Assembly: GCA_002812745.2 (NCBI GenBank)
Contig: NCSJ02000107.1
Span: forward strand, 1 to 64,000
DNA length: 64,000 nt
Direction of reading: 5' to 3'
From: Scytalidium lignicola
Lineage: Eukaryota > Ascomycota > Leotiomycetes
Below, one piece after another: positions 47,218-59,412 of the stretch (positions within the stretch are counted from its first letter, which is position 1; every line of letters begins with the position of its first letter). The translations under genes and the position numbers were made by a program. The notes under the pieces were generated by a model that saw nothing but the letters and a program-made list of their open reading frames with translations, did not search any database and was not told where the DNA came from.

Positions 47218-47879
47218 TTAATTGCCTACTCGCAATATTAACTTTAGCTGTGCTGGGACCTCGTAGTTACGTTCCAAAGGGACTAGCCCACGTTTTACCA
47301 GCTCATCAATCTTTTCGTCTGTGTTCTTCAAGATGGCATCTCTCAACTGCAATGCCTTCTCTGTTACATCCTCGATGCTCTCAATCCATTTTTCAGCCCA
47401 CTGTTTGACGATGTCTTGCTTGATCCCAATCTGGATGCTCCGATAAGGTAGGATCTCCAACGATGGCGACCGTTCAGGGTCCCATTGGACTATGACTGGC
47501 CGCTTACGCTCTGCGTCTGTTAAAGACTTGCCAGTGGTAACAGTAGCCAGAGATAGCAGGTGCTGGAAATTTGCATGTGTCATCTTAAGAGCTAGAATTC
47601 TGGCCTGGCCAGGATCCTTGGTAGAGTATCCGGACCGGTACCTGCAGTTATGTCAAAACCGTCCTGATTTCTTATAACGGGCCAGACAAACATCATCCAG
47701 GACCAGCTAGGCTTGATCCAGGTTGTCCTATTAAAGCGAAACTCTGGGGAGGCATGGAGCTTCTGATCTTGCACAGCTGCTTCTGCTATTGCTGCAGAAT
47801 ATACCTGGTAAACATTTATGGTATTATCATCAAAGGATGCACGAATTGCCCGTTGAGGCACGTCCGATTCCCGAGTCAT
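47218..47879 (-). CDS. DUF4291 family protein
   Basis: Exons 47879-47692 and 47641-47218 sum to 612 bases, giving 203 residues. The family signature is clear: ASFDDNTINVYQVYSAAIAEAAV, then WIKPSWSWMM joined by the splice to YRSGYSTKDPGQARILALKM, then RPVIVQWDPERSP and YRSIQIGIK. The intron uses a GTTTGT donor, also used in the snRNP gene, and a CTGCAG acceptor. Without this intron the two halves appear as separate frames, so the gene could be mistaken for a frameshifted one. The family occurs in bacteria and fungi; its function is unknown. No neighbour suggests a role. Confidence 0.88.
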
Positions 47880-48448
47880 TACGCTAGAAGAAGGTATATA
47901 TAAATAAGGCGTAGAAATAAATATTTCAGTCAAGAGAAGGAAATGCTAGAATCACTTAAACTATGACGGATACTCAATATTACTGGCAGCTTTATATATC
48001 NTTTTTTTAGATGTGAGGCTCTTAAAATAGGATCCTGATGCGGCGTAGAGTCAGGAATATAATCTAGCTAGCCGAACTTGGAGAAGAGCATCTGAAAGGC
48101 AGCAGCATGCTGCGGGTTTAAGTTAACTAGAACGCACTTCCTTACAAATATCATCGCTTCCCGGAATCTTCCTTAATTGCAATTTAAGACCACAGCTTCT
48201 AGGGTTAGTTGCAGTGATCATTCATTTTATCAAGGTAATGTGGTCATATTAATTATGGCCTCAAAACAGTCCTGGACTGGTCGGTTCAAGGCGACTGGAA
48301 TAATTGCGCTTATAAAGGAATAGCACAAGGTAAGAGGCAAATCGCAGGTAGAAAAGAATAATCTATATTATTAGCTGGCCAACAGACCAGTGAAAGATAA
48401 AACGAGTATTGAAATCGCAAACTTCGAATGATAAAATAAGTATCTCAA
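47880..48448. other. DUF4291 promoter / F-box gene 3' flank
   Basis: AT-rich spacer with an N at about 48001 before a T run. No gene. Confidence 0.5.
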
Positions 48449-51400
48449 TCAATCCGCTCTTCCCTTCCCCTTTCCAATTACGTTCAACTCAAGCTTTGGA
48501 AAATCCTCTTCGACCAAGTCACCAAGGTTCTCTAAACGACTTCGTTCTTCCGCCAGGCTCAGTTGAAGAGCAAACTCAAGGTCATCAACAGCAACTTGAT
48601 CACTCTTTGATTGCTTCGAGCTTGAAGCACTCGTCATCTTAGACCTGTTCTTAGCAGCTTGACTGGTGGACGGTGAAGTGGATGGCGAACGTTTAGACTT
48701 CTTTGGCTTATAAGTGAACGGTATATCGTATCCACCGCTTCCACTAGCTTTTGGAGAGCGACCCTCTTCGTCTACCCCATCAAGCAATGAAAGACGAATT
48801 GCTTCCTCTAGCTCGTGGTCATAACTATCTTTTCTTTGATGCAGTGGAGATACGTGGCCTTGAATGCTGCCTTCAGGAGTAACTGTGTCACTGCTCCAGC
48901 CGCTCTGAGCAGAAGAGCTCTCACCGCTATCGGCAGTATATCCAGGATCAGTCACCCTTCGTTCTTCATCCTTTTGATAAGTTTCGACGGAGATCATTTC
49001 GGCATATTTTATAGCCTCTTCATCAGTAAGACCTCCCAAGCCAACGCCAAACCGACCACGGAGCCGGGCGTCTTCTCGCGCACGACGGAGCTTCTCATTT
49101 TTAAGTTCTTGCTGTTCTGTAGCAATGTAGTCCATCAGGGCGCCTCTACCGGTGCTTGAGAATCGATCAGGACCGCTATTACTGCCTCTCTCGCTTGATC
49201 GTCGCAGACGTCTCTTTTTACCTTTGTATTGGTCTGCAGCTGACGAGCTATATGACCAAAAACGAAGATGAGTGCCAAGTGACACCATGCCACGAAGCAC
49301 CGTTGGATCCGGATCGAGGATAATTGCGCCAGCTGCAAACAGATTAATACCTACACCAAAAACTGATGCTTCAGCTTGCACCAATCTGCGTCTCGCACGG
49401 GATGAAAAGCGAGAATTCAAGGTTCGAATGGGCTGCAATGTTGACGCAAGGGGATCCCAAGCTTGAACAAGACCATCGTTGCCTCCGTGAACAATATAAA
49501 GCGCCGAAACAGCAAGACAAGAGATCTGTGGGGAATCCGTGTAAATGGTCCGTAGAGGCTGTAATTCATTTATAAGAGTGGAATTCGCTGGTTGTGAACC
49601 TCGAGAATTGAACACCAGAACCACGCCAGTATTCGTACCAACTGCTAGAAGACGTGCGCGATGACCTGGTATCTCGGGTTTAGATCCAACTTGCTCGGAA
49701 GGTGTCATGAATGGCGTTGATCTAGTGGAACTGCTGGTGCCCATTGTATAAAGGGGGTCCTCAGAGTTGGTGAGCACAGCATATATAGACATATCCATAG
49801 AGCTCGTCGTAATTTGGACACGTGGATGACTCTTTAGAGAAAGTAAGGAGGAACGCCACTCTTCATTTAGATTAGCCGGCGGAGAGGTAGTGGCCGAAGG
49901 AATATCTGTTCCTACCGACGGTGGATTTGGTGGGTGCAGTGCCTGGTTTTCAATGGGCTTTCCATCACCAAATATTGAAGCAATCGGGACAGCTTGTGGC
50001 GCAACTGGAGGTATCGTTGGTAGTGCATAGTGGTCCAAGGGAGCTTGTTCACACTTCAATCTCGTAAATCTTTTGATCTCTGCCTCCCCGTCATCAAGGC
50101 CACATTTGATCACGAACACGCTCTCTCCTGCGCCATTGTCGTCATCACCAGCAAAGTCGACCTCTAGTCTTCTGCGCATATCCCAACTTTCACAAAACTT
50201 TCGGAAATGTGATGGAGGATATCTTAAAAACTTCTCAATTTCCTGGGCCTCAGTGATCAACTGAATTTTGGACAGATTCATGGCATTGCATGATGATCTG
50301 GGAGAATAACTACCGTGGACCTCTGCCTCTTGATATGGATCTTCCCGAGCAACACGACGAGAAGGCTCTGCAAGTTGCCAGTATACTGAACGACCACAAT
50401 CCCATGCAGCTCTGGCAGATTCAAGCTCATCTAGCTTTGGCTCTGTTGCGGGAAATACTGGCATCTCATTCAGGTAAAAAATTTCTCCAAGCGAGTTCAA
50501 TGCTATGGCCCAAATTCGGCCAGAAGCTTTGCGCTTGGCATTGTAAGACTCATCAATACGTATTCCAATTATAGGAACACCAGGACAGAGAACCCATCTG
50601 GCTGTCACTTGCCCCTTTGGGATGCGACGCCCCAAGGCAGTATCTGCGCCTAATGAATATGCAGTCAATATACCACATGTAGAGCCTACCATCATTCCAA
50701 CGAGACCGCTTGTCATAGTAGGAATAGAGTGAGACTTGGCGATCCAAACGGCCGATATGGCTTCAGACATAGGATTCGGAATATTAGGAATTCCAGCATT
50801 TACATCCGAGAGTACATTTGGACGCACGAGAAATCGACCCCGCATCTCTTCCGAAGAGCGAAAGTAAGCTTGACCACCTGGAAACCCTTCCCCACAGATG
50901 AGACCATATGGTTGACTGACATCCATGACGTTTGGAATACCAGCAGGGCCATCGCCGAGGCCATACGGCTGGTCACCGGGGAAGAGATCAGCAAACTGCT
51001 GCAGCGACTGTGGATCAGACAAGCCCCAGTTGTCAATTTTGCCAGTATATGGATCGCTGATACATGCTGTGCCCGTCTCATCGGTTCCATGAATAAAGCG
51101 GGGTCGCTTCTTATCGTTGTTGAAGCTAGCGTGGATATGATTGACGGTAGCAAAGAGCTGAGAGTTGTAGGTCACTACAGCATTAGCACTGCTAGTTGCA
51201 CTGTTGTGTCTAGGAGTACCACGACCCGGGGGAGCCTGTGCCGGTTTACCCCGGCCGAGGCTGCGTAGAAGTCTCGTTCGCAGAATATATTCACTCCGCC
51301 AAGAAGCCAGAGCAGTCAATCGAGTAAAAAGGCGAACTTCTGAAAGTAGGCGTTCCTGGGGTGCCTCTACGATATTCTGCCCAGGCTTTGCTGTCACCGA

Positions 51401-51999
51401 CTCCTGACCAGGAAAAAAGCGTGAGAATGCAACGCGCCAGGCATGTGGGGTAGTGACGAGGTTGTAGAACCTCCGACAGACCAGTGAAACCGTCGACAGA
51501 GAAGTTGCCGGTAGGTGGGACAGGATATGAGTAAGGACCTCTGATTGAAATTAGAACGTAATTAACTTTTTGAAAAAGGGAACCCCGCAAAATTACCATT
51601 AGGGAACTTATCGAGTTGAGGTCCGTCAGCTCGACTGCTCTTGGATTGCACGACCTTGAACCCTAGGCCTACACTTTGTTTCCTGGACGAGATTGGCGAT
51701 AGAGCATTCTCATACTCACTAATACGTCGGAACGATGGTTTTACGCGGTTTTCACCGCTATCGCCCGAGTTCAATCGTCCCGGTCGCCCCTGAGTTGTAT
51801 CCCTCGATTGGGAACGCGTAGACGAGCTTGCGACGCTACGGGCCGGCGAAGCTGTACGGGAGTCCTCCGAGATGAAATCATATTCATCTCTGGAGTCGGG
51901 AGAGCTATAACCAATGCCATACTGGGAAGTAGTTGAGAATTCTGAGAGCGTGGATGGGTTGGAAGACTGTGATGAAGCTTCGGTAGGCTCTGGTTGCAT
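48449..51999 (-). CDS. F-box protein with propeller-like region and two ubiquitin-interacting motifs
   Basis: Exons 51999-51597 and 51540-48449 sum to 3495 bases, giving 1164 residues. A disordered Ser/Arg-rich leader (1-130) precedes an F-box at about 132-180, created by the splice (FPNEVLTHILSHLPATSLSTVSLVCRRFYNLV). The middle contains WD-like strands, for example AVGTNTGVVLVFNS and ISCLAVSALYIVHGGNDGLVQAWDP, suggesting a beta-propeller. Near the C-terminus are two ubiquitin-interacting motifs, ELEEAIRLSLLDG (about 1042) and DLEFALQLSLAEE (about 1118). An F-box predicts assembly into an SCF ligase via Skp1; the UIMs predict binding of ubiquitin chains. I do not recognise a characterised orthologue, so the substrate is unknown. 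Confidence 0.85.
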
Positions 52000-52631
52000 A
52001 TAATTGGGGAAGAGGAGGTTGGATCAATAGAATTTGACTGAGCCCGTATTGTCTGGGTCAGTCTCGATGGAAATTTGCGTCAGGAAGTTGTGCAAGAGTT
52101 TGTAGTGGTTGTGACAAGGTTGAGTTATGTTTACGTTCGGGTTCGAGTCAAAAGATAAATGAGGTTTGTTCCGATAATACGCTAACCTAATTGGGATGCC
52201 TGAGATACCTTGTCAGTAATTTTGGGATCGTGCAACTTATTTGGGCCAATCAAACAACACCATCGCATTCACATGCGAAATGAGATAACGAACTCTTATT
52301 CCGTATTCAGTAAGAGGGTGAAGTCATGATTATTTCAAAAGAAGACTTCCAAGTATAGTATCAAGGACTGTTCTTAGAGAAAATAAGTGATAAGTGACTC
52401 AGATATTGTTTCAAGCAAATACTCTATCATATCATAGAGGTGCTACGGTTCCTCCGTAGTCTCGTCAGAAATCTTGCCGAAATCTTCCTAAAAATTATGC
52501 ACCCAGGTTTAGCGTACACGGCACAGCTCCAATGCATTTTCAACATGTCCTGAGCACAACCAGAGCTTCCTGTAATTACCTGGGTATATCCGTTTTCAGT
52601 AACCACTACGCCTAACTCCATTTCTACCATT
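52000..52631. other. F-box gene promoter / mucin-like gene 3' flank
   Basis: Spacer of 632 bases. A minus-strand frame at 52427-52657 overlaps the end of the mucin-like gene and has no features. No gene. Confidence 0.5.
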
Positions 52632-54682
52632 TCACCCAAGCAAGATCCTAGCACCAATTCCCATACATATTACCGTGACACCAATAGGAGGCCGTAACCT
52701 ATTAACACCATTCTTCTGACCCTTATGCACTGCTGTTCCGGTAGGGTCGGGGCCTGCGGGGCTCCCTAACGTTGTTGTTGGAAAGCCAATGCCTCCAGGT
52801 CCTATACTTATGGTTAAACCATTATAGACTGCCGAGGTTGTTTTGGCTTCCGGTCCTATTGTATAAGTTGTCCCTCCAATAACTGCTATGGTGGAACCAA
52901 TCTCCGAGAATGTAATGCCCCCTGCCGTGATTGTCTGTGCCGTTGGGTTAAAGGGATAAGCCAGGGTTGTGATTCCAAGATCAAGTCCACGTGGACCAGC
53001 GGTAATCGTCATCCCATCAACTACGGCTGTAGTTTGCATTGCATCTGGTCCAACCGTGAAGGTAGTACCGCTAATGACTGCGTTGCTTTGACCGATTTCC
53101 GTTACTGTAAGCCCACCAGCAATCCCCAGCAGGGTAGCAGTAGGATTTGAGGCCCCTCCAAGTGTTGTACTAGGAAGCTCGATTCCCGATGGACCGATAG
53201 TTATAGTCCCACCATTGAAGATATCTGTTTGTGGCGGCGAACCTGGGCCGTAGGTAAAAGTAGCATCTCCTAAAACTGCAATTGAACTGCCAATTGCGGA
53301 AACTACCTGTCCACCGATAACGAGGACTGCCGTTGGGCCAGTTGGTGATGCGGATGCTGTGAAGCCACCACTATCTGATGTCGGTATTGCTAAGACTGTC
53401 CCCGGAGCGATGACTTGTGATGGATTGACTGTGAACGGCTGACCATTTGCCCAGAGGGTGGTTTGTGACTCCCGGTGCTGCGAGCTTATTGTTTGTCCGT
53501 TGATTACAACTCTTCCTGGCGTAACGATAACTTCCACGCCGCCGACAGACATAGTGGTTGAGGGTGACGCTTTGCCATTGTTCTGTCCGTTGCCATTACT
53601 GTTGCCGTTGCCATTGCCATCACCGTTGCCATTGCCATCACCGTTGCCATTACCGTTGCCGTTGCCGTCACCGCCAACACCACCATCACCATCACTGCCC
53701 CCGCCACCAGCTCCTCCGACTCTGGAGGTGGTTGGCGCGCTGGTTGTTGTAGTTGGTGCGGCGGTTGAATGAATAGGAAGGGCATGTCCTGTATTCGATG
53801 CAAATATGGTTAAGCCATCTCCTTGAGGGTGCGTCAGGGGTATTGGCATCGATTTCTTGTCTGATTCGACACCGCCGGGAAATACTGGCGCAGAAGCTGT
53901 AGTGTATTGCACAACTGGGTTTTTACTTGTTATTATAACGGTCGTTGCCACGGGAGACGATGCGTGGAATGGTGTGTTCAAACCCGAGGTGCTCATGCCA
54001 CCGGAATCTAAAGTAGAGCAGTACAGTGGCGGTGTAAATTCTGATAAGGGAATGTAAGTGGAGGTCCCATAAATGATGACGGTCGTGGTGTTTGGCACGA
54101 AAGAGTAGATAGTTAAGGCATCTCCAGGATTGAGAGTTAAACAATCCCCAGAAGACGTTGCTGCAGAGGTAGCACTAGCACTAGTATTCGTAGTTGGGAT
54201 TGTGACTGTAGACAGCGTGGCAGGAGAAGTGGCATTATGTATGGAAGCTGAGCTCTCAGGAAGTGTCCTGTGGGGTCCACAATCGCTGTAGCATGAAGGT
54301 TTCTCAACATCTGTAGCAGTAACATCTGTAGCAGTAAGACCAGTCATCATACACGGTGCCAAAATCGGGGGCTTGGAGAAAGCCACAGAGCCATCAGCAT
54401 CTTCGCCTTTGGATATTGTAACCTCAGTGGGGATACAGGTCAAGGATCCTGTTTGTTGCGCCGACGTAAGTGAGGAGGACGGCGAGCTGCTTTGATCCGA
54501 CTGTGAGAGCACTGGCGAAGATATATTTGAAAATCCTCGAGGGCTATAGTGTGCTACGTGATACGTGAGCTTTTGAGTTAGCTCACAAGTGTATTAAAAT
54601 CATGCTCACCATTTCGACCCGCCGTCACGGTTGAGCAGCATACAGCGGCTAGCAATAGCCAGATCAGACCAAGATGGACCAT
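52632..54682 (-). CDS. Mucin-like repeat surface protein
   Basis: Exons 54682-54610 and 54553-52632 sum to 1995 bases, giving 664 residues. The first exon encodes a clear signal peptide (MVHLGLIWLLLAAVCCSTVTAG). The mature protein is rich in Ser, Thr, Gly and Pro, so heavy O-glycosylation is likely. A Gly/Asn/Asp low-complexity run lies near residues 300-340 (53565-53690). The second half carries three to four diverged repeats of about 60 residues with the pattern GG.T.(T/S)(E/A)IG...AVI..T.(F/Y)T.GP, then T.(T/S)(A/I)GP.G(I/L)..(G/P).TTL. The C-terminus is moderately hydrophobic, so a GPI anchor is possible. I know no function for this protein type beyond presence at the cell surface. Confidence 0.75.
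53565..53690. repeat. Hexanucleotide-type low-complexity tract in the mucin-like gene
   Basis: A run of GTTGCC/ATTGCC/ATCACC-like hexamers encodes the Gly-Asn-Gly-Asp stretch. Such coding microsatellites are prone to length change by slippage. Confidence 0.75.
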
Positions 54683-56835
54683 GGCTAGTATCTAGAGCCT
54701 CAATCCAACTTCAGTTAAGATACTGGAGTCTCGAACCACCGTGTGGTTTGGAGTAGGTAACTAAGCAGCATTGGTACAAGGTGAACTCTCTAGAGCGGGC
54801 GTTGAGTATGCTTCGAACTAGGTGAGGATGGTCGAGAAGAGGCAGCCACCCGAGATATGTACGCCAGCAAAATCCGTCTGTCTCTGGCCTCGATCGATCT
54901 TGCTGAAGCCAACAGCCCATGCAAAGCTATCTGAGATCCTGCATGGACACCACAGCGCAATTTCTTCAAGGACAGGAGGGAACATCACAAATTAGAGGTC
55001 GAGGTTTGCTTCAGCCCGGACAAGGATGAACAAAGCCTCAAGGAGCTTGGATGTGGGGGACGCCGTAGCAGCTGCACTAAGAGAACCAAGTGCCCAAGCA
55101 CCATAAGCACCATAAACAGTGCTGTAAAAGACCCAGGTCTGCGATTATTTACAGCGACTGGACTGGACGAGGCAGTCCACACAGAGCAGCTACAGCCATG
55201 GGCTGGATAGCAGGATGCACGCAGCACGTTGTGTAGGAGATGCACACAACTCTGGAATGATTACTGCAACGGGTTGTGGTCGTGCTGCAACGACGAGGGA
55301 CCTACAGCAATAGAGGGTAAAAATAGAAAAAGGAGGGGGAGAGGCTCGTTGTTCGCAGGGATGCACCAGCCCCAGGGGGGACGGCGCCGGCCTAACTTTT
55401 GGTGATTATCATCCCCTCCCACTCTAAAGTATTACGCCCTGCGGCACTGAAGATCTGCCAGCCTTCCTTTTCTCTCCGTTTTTCCTTCATCTCTACTGCT
55501 CCGATGAGTCTCTGCGCCAATTCTGTTAGGCCGCGGAGATGTGACCCTCCTGATTCGATTCCTGCTCTCATTGATCGGAAATCCGCTGTGCGAGGCAGGG
55601 ATAAGTTACTGGTAGCAGTGTAATATTCTTCCACACCACAGACCACAATACTGTAATAATGTTAAGGTACTGGATCTGTAGCAGATTTTCATTTGGTAAG
55701 AAGTGCTTACACAGTACTAGAGCAGCATCGATCTCTCTGGTAAGTAATGATTATCGCGATGTGCAAACTCAGTCATACCAGTACCGGTAATGGTCATTCA
55801 GGCGTGCCAGGGATCAAGACGATTCCGTATGGTAATGAACGAACTCTGAAGAGGAAATTGTAGACGGAACGAATTGGCAACGGTGGCTCGCTCGATCAGC
55901 ACTAACTTAGAGCGATGAACTTTGTAAGTATGTACTGTATCAACTCAAGCCACGGAAGCAATTTCCCTCCATCCTCTGCACCACGATTGGCGGCCGTCTC
56001 AACGTCCCCCGAGTGTAGTCTTGCCCCATGGCTCCATGACGACTTGGCTCGCAAGGGCGTAGAATGATCCAAACGGGTAGGTGTGCTGTACCGCACGCGT
56101 TTGTCTCGCCGAGGGCTTCTGAACAGCCAGACAATCCAGTCTTGTGTTGGGGGCTCATTATTATCTTGGCCGTGTGTCTGGAGGGCGAAGAATGCGCCTT
56201 GTCACCATACATACCGTACTCCCACTGGAGTCATTCCCCAGCAGCGACGAGGTTGCGGCAGGGGCTCATGGGCTTAGGGGCTCGCCCAGACCAAGTCCCC
56301 ATGAACTTTAACCAACCCACTACAGTAGTATTTAGGGGGGGGGATAGTACTATACCACCCTCTCCTCACCCACTCGTCCGGGTCCCTCATGCACGAGGCT
56401 GAATCTATTAATATTCCAGCTTTCCTACGGAAGACGAGAAATGAATCGTCCACCTTTGCTAGGCGGTAAGCCGGTATATCACGCTGCTTTATTTAAAAAT
56501 GCTTAAAAATCACATACTAAGTCAGCGAAAAGTTAGCTTTATTTACTAAAAAGGCGATACAAAATTTCCTAATATAGCTGGCATAATCATTCGCTAAGCA
56601 AGAGTGGACCGTTCATTACTGTAACCCCCTTTCGTACTTCATGCTTCACCTGTGCTTCACCCGCACCATCCAAGATCACGCCAAAACCACACTTCTAAGT
56701 GCTTTTGTTTTCTAGCCAACGCCTCCTCAAGTCTACGGTTTGGAACTGGCTTTCACTCACCGAATTTGTCTAGCGACGGCGACGGTCTCTTCCTGCAGTT
56801 GTGCAATAATAATGCGATCGATGCCCTGATAAAAC
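54683..56835. other. 2.15-kb spacer between two divergent surface-protein genes
   Basis: The stretch separates the starts of the mucin-like gene (minus) and the pepsin-like gene (plus). Frames at 54985-55245, 55392-55646 and 56064-56402 show no domain or splice support. A run of nine G occurs at about 56335-56343, and 56480-56600 is AT-rich. Confidence 0.5.
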
Positions 56836-59412
56836 ATGTTCCTGATGCCGAAATGGGCGACAGCTCTAGTGCTTGCAGCTGCTCTCTTCTGTCGCAGCGC
56901 GTTTTGCTACGGAACGGCGCTCAGTGTCACCCCGTCCACCTCCTGGTGAGTCATCCATAACCATGATCAACATAAATCATTGAAAGCGCTGTTGACGATT
57001 GAAAGGTACGGCGATGATGGATCATGGTCTGCCGTATCACTTCGCGTGGGAAGTCCTCCGCAATGGGTTGATGTGATGGTCAGTACTGTTAGCGCAGAGG
57101 CCTGGGTAATAGGCACCGGAGGGTGCAATAACAGTAAGTTTTTTTATATATTTGGTTCAGAGACTTCAGTCTTCTTAGGTTGAGAAGTTGGATATCCATA
57201 TCGAGCGCTGGCCACANTTTTTTTTATTTTAGAAAATCAAAGAAACCCGTTGCCGAAACCTATCAATTTGTCATCTTTGTAGAATATCCTCCTAACTTAA
57301 CCAATAGATGATACTATGTGCTCGACTCTGAGAGGAGGCGTCTTTGACTCAAATTCCTCTTCAACCTGGTCACCTCTAGGGTTCTACCAACTTGGTCTCG
57401 ATACGCAACTTGGTTTTGGTGGATATGGTTATTATGGCTTCGATGACTTGACGTTCGGTACGACTGGTGTCGCTCTATCATCTACCATTATTGCATCAAT
57501 CAACACGACTGCGTATTGGCTTGGTTTTTTGGGGCTTGGAATAGTCCCTGGCAATTTCACAACCATCACGGCTATCAGTCCGATTAGTGCCCTGGTAGAG
57601 ATGGAAGACGCCATACCTAGTCACAGCTACGGTTACACTGCGGGAGCGATATATCGTGAGTTTTTGGAATCAAAGCCACCACAAATCCATCGGGACTGAT
57701 TAAATATAGAAATGAAAGGACAACCTTGTTCCCTAACGCTTGGTGGATATGATGCCAATCGCCTCGTTCCTCATAACGTAACCTTCAACTTAAATCCGAG
57801 TCAACAACCTGAAACCTACCTTAATGAAATCACTCTAGTGTCACCAAATGCCACTCTAGTGTCATCAAATGCTTCAAGTAACGGGTCCAGCCCAACGCAG
57901 TTACTCGCCCCCAGCGACCGAGTATACGCTACCATTGACAGCTCAACGCCGTTCTTATGGCTCCCAGAATCCGTCTGCGATCGTTTTGCTAAAGCTCTCC
58001 AGCTTTCATACAACACTTCTTTGAATCTCTATACTTTTGATGCTAATCCAAATCAGCATAATGTCCTCACTAACTCTCAGTTAACCTTCGCCTTCAGTCT
58101 CTCTGATTTTTCAGGCCCAGAAACCTCCCAACTTATCAATATCACCATCCCTTACGCAGCCTTTGATCTGCAATTAACTTACCCTTCAATCCCAAATACA
58201 ACCTATGGGAGTGCTAATTCAACCAAATATTACTTTCCTCTACGTCGAGCCACTAATCAGGCCCAATTTACAATCGGCCGAGCATTTCTGCAAGAGGCAT
58301 ATCTCATTACGGATTACGAAAGAAATACCTTTTCAGTTCATCAAGCTGTGCATATAGCAGATCCTATTGGAAATACCAGCATCATCTCCATCTTTAGACC
58401 CTACGATACTTCATTTTCATGGCCAGCGGAAAGCCAAGGCGGCCTTAGCAAGCCTGCGATAGTTGGTGTCGCTATTGGTTCCGTGGTTTTTGTCATCCTC
58501 TTAGGCCTTCTGTTCTTTTTCATCCGGCATCGACTGAAATATGGTGATGAGAAAGGCACAAGAGCTCCTGTATTGTCTCTTCTACAGCGTTCTTCCCGCC
58601 GCGACGTATTGTCGGCACAGAAAACCAATGAATGTTCTACGAATCCTGACGCTGGATCTGCTAGTGGACGCTATGAGCTTCCAGCACCACTTGGTCCATC
58701 AGATCTCAATAGTGATTCTAATACGTTGTCTGGAACAACTGAAGTCGGCACTTCCTCTCAAGAGTATCATGGCCTTTCCGCATACCAACGGGTACGGCGA
58801 AAAATGGTTCCTCAGCAAGCGATGTCACAAACATCAAGCCCATATATGCTACAGGTACCATATCACAAAGAGAGGAATGGAAGTGATATGAGCCTCAACT
58901 CTCATCATCAACTAAGCAGCACAACTGATGTTGAGAGTCACCAAGCTAGTTCAACGGGTCCCGGCTCTTGTGCCGATCCCTTGACTATAAGTACCGCGTC
59001 ATCACCCGTCACTCAAAACAGTGTACCCGGACCAATATCGCCTGTTCTTCCACCTTACCAACAAGTCGATCCCGGGGAAGTTACGTTCGCTAGATCATAT
59101 CCCGACACCATTAGTCATCCTGACACTCTACAGAGTGCCCAGGGAAATTCCAAATCCGCGGCTGTTGGGAATCCAAACGCGGTAATCACACAACATGGTA
59201 TTAGTTCATTAGGCAGTCAGCACCAGCACCGAGGTTATGAATATTTATATGGAGATGGTGATACCATTGAGAGTGGTAGTTATATCAACAGCGAGCGGGG
59301 ATCCATGTTAACCCCGGAGGATCAACGAGAGATTGATGACTCCAAATTCTTGCGTGAAGATATCAAGAACCTAAGATCCAACATAAAAAATAGGCAAGAC
59401 CACAGATATTAA
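56836..59412 (+). CDS. Membrane-anchored pepsin-fold (A1-like) protein, probably not catalytic
   Basis: Exons 56836-56945, 57006-57133, 57308-57655 and 57710-59412 sum to 2289 bases, giving 762 residues. A signal peptide (about 1-28) is followed by an aspartyl-protease-like bilobal domain to about residue 435, a single membrane helix (AIVGVAIGSVVFVILLGLLFFFI, about 446-468) and a 290-residue Ser/Pro-rich cytosolic tail. The first lobe has STVS (residues 63-66) where active enzymes have DTG; the second lobe keeps Asp272 in IDSST. The protein is therefore probably a pseudoprotease or a very altered enzyme. Many N-glycosylation sites are present. A 21-base tandem duplication at 57831-57872 repeats the VSPNATL segment. 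Intron 2 holds an N near 57217 that does not affect the coding sequence. Confidence 0.85.
57831..57872. repeat. 21-base tandem duplication within the pepsin-like gene
   Basis: Two adjacent 21-base copies (each starting CACTCTAGTGTCA) differ at one base and encode repeated TLVS(P/S)NA units. The duplication is in frame. Confidence 0.85.

Noticed and set aside
47218..47933. Two adjacent frames suggesting a frameshifted DUF4291 pseudogene
   Set aside because: An intron with GTTTGT donor and CTGCAG acceptor joins them exactly at the conserved WMMYRSGY block, so the gene is intact.
53458..53803. Frames of about 100 codons on both strands over the mucin low-complexity tract
   Set aside because: They arise from the hexamer repeat being open in several frames.
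54985..56402. Several open frames in the divergent spacer
   Set aside because: No signal peptide, domain or consistent splice sites; treated as non-coding.
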